NCBI GenBank assembly: GCA_003242645.1
Contig: QGVC01000107.1
Location: 1-10,105, forward strand
Source: Pseudomonadota bacterium
Lineage (GTDB): Bacteria > Pseudomonadota > Alphaproteobacteria > Rhizobiales > Hyphomicrobiaceae
Direction: 5' to 3'
DNA length: 10,105 bases
Positions 6,200-10,105 of the stretch are shown here, in pieces (the first letter of the stretch is position 1; every line of letters begins with the position of its first letter). The notes beneath the pieces were generated by a model. It ran no database searches. It was not told the origin of the DNA and saw nothing but the letters and a program-made list of their open reading frames with translations. The position numbers and the translations under genes are program-made.

Positions 6200-6223
6200 G
6201 CGTCTGCGGTGTCGGGGATTCCA

Positions 6224-7474
6224 ATGCGCCTTTGGATCGGTTCCGCGCATGTCGTTTCGTTTTCGCTAGTCCTGCTAAGCTACCATGCGTCGGCATCGGC
6301 GCAGGATCACCACGTCATCGACACCGATCATGTTCGGGTGCGGGTCGAGACGATCGCCACCGGACTTCATCATCCGTGGGGCATCGCACTGCTTCCGGAC
6401 GGCCGGTATCTCGTGACGGAGCGGAATTCCGGCGATCTCCGCATCGGCAATCGAAAAGGTGAGCTTTCCGCACCCGTGGAAGGCGTGCCAGATACCTTCC
6501 GCTTCCTTGGGGACACGAGATCCAGTCAGGGCGGGCTATTCCACGTAGCCCTGCACCCGCAATTCGCGGAAAACCGCCTCGTTTACGTTAGCTACTCTCA
6601 GCCCTCTACCGAGGGTGCGGGCACGGCGATCTCTCGCGGAAGGCTCGTTGAGAGCGGCGACACGCCGAGGCTCGAGGATGTCGAGCTGATTTTTTCAATG
6701 AATCGGCACGATTCCGGCGGCCTGAATTTCGGCGGCCGGTTCGTTTTCGATCCGCGGGACAACACTATCTACCTCTCGATCGGTGATCGCCGGAATATGT
6801 CGCGCGCACAAGACCCGAAGGACCATGCCGGGTCGATCGTCCGCATCACTGACGATGGCCAGATGCCCCCGGACAACCCGTTCGTAAACGATCCCGACAA
6901 AGATGAGATGATCTATTCCTGGGGGCATCGAAACATCCAGGGCATGGCCATCCATCCTCAAACCGGCGAGCTGTGGGTCAACGAGCATGGACCGCTCGGC
7001 GGCGATGAGATCAATCTGATCAAGCCGGGCCGCAACTATGGCTGGCCGATCCAGACGGGCGGCGTCGATTACTCCGGAGCACGCATCGGAAGCGGCGCGG
7101 TCGTAGAAGGCTTCGAGCCGCCGGTTCACATCTGGGAGCAGGAGATCGGGCCATCCGGATTGGCCATATACACCGGGGATCTGTTCCCCCAATGGGCGGG
7201 CGATTTGCTGCACGGCGGGCTCTTAGCCCAAGGCGTTGTCCGGACCCGCATCAGAAGCGGCAAAGTCGTCGAGAACGAGCTCATTCTCACCGAGCTTGGC
7301 CGCCGCATCCGCGATGTCCAGGTGGATCAGGAAGGCGCGATCTGGCTCGTCACCGACCATGAGGATGGCGAGGTTCTCCGCCTTGTCCCGGAGGACTCGG
7401 TTGCAACGGGCACCATTCCCCAGCAGCCGGGCACCGCGACAGGCACAATCCCCGGAAAGCAGCGGAAGGAGTAG
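6224..7474 (+). CDS. PQQ-dependent aldose sugar dehydrogenase, periplasmic
   Basis: This belongs to the soluble glucose/aldose dehydrogenase family (YliI/Asd-like six-bladed propeller). These enzymes oxidise aldose sugars to lactones with PQQ as cofactor in the periplasm. The ATG at 6224 is chosen because GGGGA (6214-6218) sits 5 nt upstream and a signal peptide starts there (residues 1-26, ending ASA, cleavage before QDHH); a GTG at 6164 would place 20 residues before it and overlap the promoter. Key motifs: TGLHHPWGIALLPDG (46-60), LFHVALHP (105-112), RHDSGGLNFGGR (161-172) with His162 at the position of the catalytic His, IGDRRN (186-191), GHRNIQG (234-240) with the PQQ-contacting Arg236, and PGRNYGWP (268-275). 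The product is 416 aa, with a C-terminal tail that repeats ATGTIP twice (394-399, 405-410). No PQQ biosynthesis gene is in the window. An EcfG-like promoter precedes it. Confidence 0.9.
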   Translation: MRLWIGSAHVVSFSLVLLSYHASASAQDHHVIDTDHVRVRVETIATGLHHPWGIALLPDGRYLVTERNSGDLRIGNRKGELSAPVEGVPDTFRFLGDTRSSQGGLFHVALHPQFAENRLVYVSYSQPSTEGAGTAISRGRLVESGDTPRLEDVELIFSMNRHDSGGLNFGGRFVFDPRDNTIYLSIGDRRNMSRAQDPKDHAGSIVRITDDGQMPPDNPFVNDPDKDEMIYSWGHRNIQGMAIHPQTGELWVNEHGPLGGDEINLIKPGRNYGWPIQTGGVDYSGARIGSGAVVEGFEPPVHIWEQEIGPSGLAIYTGDLFPQWAGDLLHGGLLAQGVVRTRIRSGKVVENELILTELGRRIRDVQVDQEGAIWLVTDHEDGEVLRLVPEDSVATGTIPQQPGTATGTIPGKQRKE

Positions 7475-7546
7475 GCCGTAAGCTGGAGGGGACCGACCGT
7501 GCCTGATACCGCCATTGGCCTCGAAACGACCGCCTATTGCTCGCCG

Positions 7547-7572
7547 GACGAGTCGAAATGACGAGTCGAAAT
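7547..7572. repeat. perfect 13-bp tandem duplication in the convergent gap
   Basis: The 13-mer GACGAGTCGAAAT occurs twice head to tail (7547-7559 and 7560-7572). It lies in the 149-bp gap between the ends of the dehydrogenase and MFS genes. It looks like a simple replication-slippage duplication. I see no clear bidirectional terminator, no RNA gene and no small reading frame with a ribosome site in 7475-7623. Confidence 0.85.
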
Positions 7573-7623
7573 AAGGAGCGACAGCCACAGTGGAGCGGCT
7601 GCGGAAAAGCTCAAGCCCCAGCC

Positions 7624-8850
7624 TCAGCTCTTCGCCCGCATCCAGAGCAGCCCCAGGATCAGCAGCGGAATAAAGCCCTCGAGCGCGATGATCATCATGG
7701 CATCGGCGGTCTCAAAACGAGAGAACACCCAGCCGGTGTTGTAGAAGCCGAGGGTTGATGTTCCAATGAAGATGGAGAGGAAGCCAGCGGCTCGCCCGCG
7801 CATGTCCGGCGGCGCCATCGTGTAGATCAATGCATATTGAACGGCCGAGAAGCCAGAAGCGCTGGCGCCAATCAGCAGCAGCCCGACGATGGTGGTTCCG
7901 AGAGTCAATGAGACCGATACGCCGAGCATGAGCGCGAGGAACCCCATCACGCCGAAGTAATAGAAGGGGAAGTACGGACGCTGGCCCGCAAGAAGCCCTA
8001 TCAAGATGGCGCCGATCGTCCCGCCAACTCCCTCGCAGGCCGACAACGCACCAATCTGAGCCGGCGTGAGCCCGAATTCCTTTTCACCGATGACCGGCAC
8101 CATACTGAGGAACGGGAAACACCAGACGTTAAAAACGATGGTGACGCCGACCACGACCTGAAACCGGCGGCTCAGGATCAGCTCGCGGGGTGGGATCAGC
8201 AGGGAAAGAACGGAAGGGCGAGGGTTCCCCACGTGAGCTCTATCCGTGGGAGAAGGCTCGACGTCCGTCAGCCCGACGGACAAATAAAAGCAGGCGAGAT
8301 AGACGGCCGCGCTCAGGGCAAAGATGCCCTCGATGCCAAGCAGCTGATAGGCGACGCCGCCTAGGATTGGCCCAATGGCCCTCGCGGCGAAGTAGCTCGA
8401 GTTATCGAAGCCAAGCGCCGCCGTCATCCGATGGACACCTGCCGCCTCGACCAGCAGCCGGCGGCGCACCGGAAGATCCGTTGTCCAGAGGAGGCCCGAT
8501 ACCAGTGCCGCGCAGATCGCCGTTCCGTAGCCCGCCAAACCGAATGCAGACAGCACCGCCATCGCGGCGAACGCGACCCCACTGACGAGAAAGCCGGCCG
8601 CCAGCATGCGCTGCTTATCGAAATAATCGGCGAGCGCCCCGATAAGGAATCCCAATACAATCCAGGGCGCCATCCTGACGAGGGCGATCAGGGCCACATA
8701 CGTGGGAGACTGCGTCACCTGGTAGGCGAATACGCCGAGCGCCAGAAACTCCAGCCACCGCACCACGCCAACGAGCGCGCCTATCGTCCACAGGCGCCGG
8801 TAATCGGGCACCGCGAAGAGCGCGCGGACTGTGGGCGAGGACTGGAGCAC
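7624..8850 (-). CDS. MFS transporter (major facilitator, EntS-like exporter group)
   Basis: This 408 aa inner-membrane protein has the twelve-segment pattern of the major facilitator superfamily. The N-terminus VPDYRRLW (14-21) resembles the (N/P)xxFRxLW opening of EntS/MFS_3-type exporters. The loop after the second segment, GALADYFDKQRM (71-82), is MFS motif A, with the D and R positions kept. A hydrophilic central loop of about 30 residues (VEPSPTDRAHVGNPRP region) separates the two six-helix halves. The only usable start in the open frame is the GTG at 8848-8850, because an in-frame stop lies six codons upstream. It has no good Shine-Dalgarno, so translation may be weak, or the true start may lie inside the reading frame. 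The aldo/keto reductase gene ends 170 bp upstream on the same strand. Substrate unknown; drug, siderophore or metabolite export are all possible. Confidence 0.88.
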   Translation of the reverse strand: MLQSSPTVRALFAVPDYRRLWTIGALVGVVRWLEFLALGVFAYQVTQSPTYVALIALVRMAPWIVLGFLIGALADYFDKQRMLAAGFLVSGVAFAAMAVLSAFGLAGYGTAICAALVSGLLWTTDLPVRRRLLVEAAGVHRMTAALGFDNSSYFAARAIGPILGGVAYQLLGIEGIFALSAAVYLACFYLSVGLTDVEPSPTDRAHVGNPRPSVLSLLIPPRELILSRRFQVVVGVTIVFNVWCFPFLSMVPVIGEKEFGLTPAQIGALSACEGVGGTIGAILIGLLAGQRPYFPFYYFGVMGFLALMLGVSVSLTLGTTIVGLLLIGASASGFSAVQYALIYTMAPPDMRGRAAGFLSIFIGTSTLGFYNTGWVFSRFETADAMMIIALEGFIPLLILGLLWMRAKS

Positions 8851-9020
8851 GGAAGCTGCGGCTGGTCAGAGGGGCGTACCGGGATCTCCTGACAATTGCC
8901 CGGAATGCCCTTCAATGTCGACTGGCACCCGTGCATGACACACGTGCGCAGACCGTGGGAGCTTGGCAGCGGGCACCCATCTGGGCGACATCAGCCCATC
9001 CGGTCGACAACTACCCACCC

Positions 9021-9860
9021 CTAATCCCACTCAGGCGCGACGGACATCGTCACAATGCGCCCGTCCGGCCGCGCAAGACTGGACAGGCGGCGCATATCGT
9101 CCTCGCTAAGCTCGAAATCGAAAATGGCGAAGTTCTCGGCGATCCGCTTCGGGTTGGCGGATTTCGGAATGGGGATCACGCCCGGCTGTTGTATGTGCCA
9201 GCGCAAGACGACCTGAGCCGGCGTGCGCCCGACCCGCCGGGCGATGTCTTGCACCACAGGATCCTGCAACACGCCGCCAACGGAGCCGCGACCGAGGGGG
9301 CAATAGGACGCGAAGGCCACACCGTGCCGTCTGCAGGCGGCGAGCACCTTCGACTGGTCAAGGTACGGGTGATACTCGCACTGGTTCATGACGATCGGCT
9401 CGCTCGAGAGGGCGACCGCCTCCTCAAGCATGCGGGAGGGGAAGTTCGAAACCCCGATGTGCCGGGTAAGCCCGCGCCGCTTCGCGTCGTTGAGGGCGCG
9501 GATCGACTCCGAAAGCGGCACAGCCTTGTTCGGCCAATGGATGAGCAGCAGATCGACCTGATCGATGCCGAGCTGCCGGAGGCTCCTCTCCGCCGAGCGT
9601 TGAAGCGGGCCGTCTGAGATGTCCTCCCACCACACCTTGGTGGTGATCCATACGTCCTCCCGGGGCACTCCGCTGACCCGCAGGCCTTCACCGACCTCAG
9701 CCTCGTTCTGGTACATCGCAGCCGTGTCGATATGGCGGTAGCCGCATGCGAGCGCCGCCGCCACCCCGCGGACGCATTCTTCCCCCTTGAGGGGCCAGGT
9801 GCCGTAGCCAATCACAGGAATCGATGCGCCGCCGGCCGCGACGCGCGAGCTCGGAGTCAT
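9021..9860 (-). CDS. aldo/keto reductase (2,5-diketo-D-gluconate reductase-like)
   Basis: This is a 279 aa NAD(P)H-dependent aldo/keto reductase of the AKR5/DkgA-DkgB type, a cytoplasmic TIM-barrel enzyme that reduces ketones and aldehydes such as diketogluconate, methylglyoxal or other reactive carbonyls. The full catalytic tetrad is visible: Asp45 in HIDTAAMY, Tyr50, Lys75 in TTKVW, His108 in LLLIHWP. Further signatures are GVSNF (136-140), NQCEYHPYL (159-167) and the coenzyme-binding IPKSANPKRIAEN (231-243). The ATG at 9858-9860 has GGGAG (9868-9872) 7 nt upstream. A candidate sigma-70 promoter lies at 9900-9928. The sRNA terminator at 9974-10003 isolates it from transcription entering from the right. 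The MFS gene lies 170 bp downstream on the same strand, so cotranscription is possible but not evident. The 8851-9020 gap shows only a weak 5-bp stem (8982-8998). Confidence 0.93.
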   Translation of the reverse strand: MTPSSRVAAGGASIPVIGYGTWPLKGEECVRGVAAALACGYRHIDTAAMYQNEAEVGEGLRVSGVPREDVWITTKVWWEDISDGPLQRSAERSLRQLGIDQVDLLLIHWPNKAVPLSESIRALNDAKRRGLTRHIGVSNFPSRMLEEAVALSSEPIVMNQCEYHPYLDQSKVLAACRRHGVAFASYCPLGRGSVGGVLQDPVVQDIARRVGRTPAQVVLRWHIQQPGVIPIPKSANPKRIAENFAIFDFELSEDDMRRLSSLARPDGRIVTMSVAPEWD

Positions 9861-9899
9861 TGAGAGGCTCCCTCTTCACGCCAGTTCGAGGAGGTGCCG

Positions 9900-9928
9900 A
9901 TCGTTTCGAAGCCGACCGGCAAAGTCAA
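9900..9928 (-). promoter_or_regulatory. candidate sigma-70 promoter of the aldo/keto reductase gene
   Basis: On the minus strand TTGACT (9923-9928) and AACGAT (9900-9905) are 17 bp apart, placing the start near 9893 with a 33-nt leader. The -35 matches five of six consensus bases, the -10 only three. It lies between the sRNA terminator and the reductase start codon, where a promoter is needed. Confidence 0.35.
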
Positions 9929-9973
9929 ACCTTGAATTCTGCACCCGCGGCAGAGGCGGACAGAGCGACGGAC

Positions 9974-10003
9974 AAAAAAAGGGCACCCGTTGATGGGTGC
10001 CCT
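9974..10003 (-). terminator. strong intrinsic terminator of the sRNA locus
   Basis: AGGGCACCC and GGGTGCCCT form a perfect 9-bp stem (9980-9988 with 9995-10003) and a 6-nt loop. On the minus strand it runs straight into seven T (9980-9974). This is a textbook rho-independent terminator and works for transcription coming from the right. Confidence 0.93.
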
Positions 10004-10044
10004 CAGATAAGACCTGCGCGTGGGGGGGGGACGGCGCAGGTCAC
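9974..10044 (-). ncRNA. candidate small RNA with a C9 loop, GsrN-like, general-stress regulated
   Basis: A short non-coding transcript is inferred from promoter, fold and terminator. The 5' hairpin pairs 10035-10042 with 10011-10018 (8 bp) and 10031-10033 with 10019-10021 (3 bp), with one bulged base (10034) and a loop of nine C (10022-10030 on the minus strand). A 7-nt linker (10004-10010) leads into the intrinsic terminator. An EcfG-like promoter at 10051-10075 would start the RNA near 10042-10045, giving about 70 nt that begins almost directly with the first stem. Minus-strand stops in all three frames (10085-10087, 10078-10080, 10068-10070) show that no protein gene reads through. The design, a GSR-driven RNA with an exposed C-rich 5' loop, resembles Caulobacter GsrN, which binds G-rich mRNA leaders such as that of katG. 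Homology is inferred from architecture, not from an alignment. Confidence 0.6.
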
Positions 10045-10050
10045 ACTCTA

Positions 10051-10075
10051 AACCCGCAAGATCCAATTCAGTTCC
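10051..10075 (-). promoter_or_regulatory. EcfG-like general stress promoter of the sRNA
   Basis: On the minus strand GGAAC (10071-10075), a 16-bp spacer, and GGTT (10051-10054) match the EcfG consensus GGAAC-N16/17-CGTT except for the first -10 base. The expected start, 6-9 nt downstream, falls at the base of the C9-loop hairpin, so promoter and RNA structure fit together. Confidence 0.55.
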
Positions 10076-10105
10076 ACTCACATCTCAAAAGAAATCGCCA
10101 CGCCC

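Noticed and set aside
7540..7552. CTCG-CCGGA-CGAG hairpin in the convergent gap as a bidirectional terminator
   Set aside because: Only four base pairs and no flanking A or T run.
8982..8998. TGGGC-N7-GCCCA hairpin between the reductase and MFS genes
   Set aside because: A 5-bp stem with no T-run on either strand; not enough to call a terminator.
9857..10081. 74-codon minus-strand frame running through the sRNA locus into the reductase gene
   Set aside because: It reads through a strong intrinsic terminator and a C9-loop hairpin, has no recognisable domain, and its start falls upstream of the inferred transcript start.
1..10105. mobile elements, CRISPR array, tRNA or rRNA genes, defence system
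   Set aside because: No transposase or integrase, no spaced direct repeats, no clover-leaf or rRNA sequence, and no nuclease or toxin-like gene was seen.

Overview
The window looks like chromosomal DNA of a GC-rich alphaproteobacterium, most likely of the Hyphomicrobiales/Rhizobiales type. The reasons are the RF3 sequence, a complete TRAP transporter operon, a short DksA-like protein, and promoter motifs of the form GGAAC-N16/17-NGTT. That motif is the signature of the alphaproteobacterial general stress response (GSR) sigma factor EcfG/SigT/RpoE2. No tRNA, rRNA, insertion sequence, CRISPR array or phage gene is visible.

Layout, left to right. Positions 41-2995 on the minus strand hold a TRAP transporter operon in the order dctP (periplasmic binding protein), dctQ (small permease), dctM (large permease). 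It has a candidate sigma-70 promoter near 3128-3156 and a perfect 7-7-7 inverted repeat about 80-100 bp further upstream. The dctP-dctQ gap holds two inverted repeats. Positions 3288-3767 (minus) encode a DUF2267 protein behind a perfect EcfG-type promoter and a leader with two perfect hairpins. Positions 3926-4276 (minus) encode a short TraR/DksA-type zinc-finger protein. Divergently, 4414-6075 (plus) is prfC (peptide chain release factor 3). Next, 6224-7474 (plus) encodes an exported PQQ-dependent aldose dehydrogenase behind a second, near-consensus EcfG-type promoter. Converging on it is an MFS transporter (7624-8850, minus), preceded by an aldo/keto reductase (9021-9860, minus).

The most interesting element is at the right end, on the minus strand at about 9974-10044. 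It is a compact non-coding RNA locus: an EcfG-like promoter (GGAAC-N16-GGTT), then a strong hairpin whose loop is nine consecutive C, a 7-nt linker, and a textbook intrinsic terminator with a run of seven T. Stop codons in all three minus-strand frames lie to the right of it, so no incoming gene can read into it. A GSR-promoter-driven RNA of about 70 nt with an exposed C-rich 5' loop resembles the Caulobacter general-stress sRNA GsrN, which acts on mRNA leaders. No homology search was possible.

How the genes may work together: three separate transcription units (DUF2267 gene, PQQ dehydrogenase, sRNA) carry GSR-type promoters within about 6.5 kb, so this looks like a stress-linked neighbourhood. 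It is interleaved with a housekeeping gene (prfC) and transport or redox genes. The TRAP substrate, the MFS substrate and the in vivo substrates of both oxidoreductases cannot be told from sequence alone.
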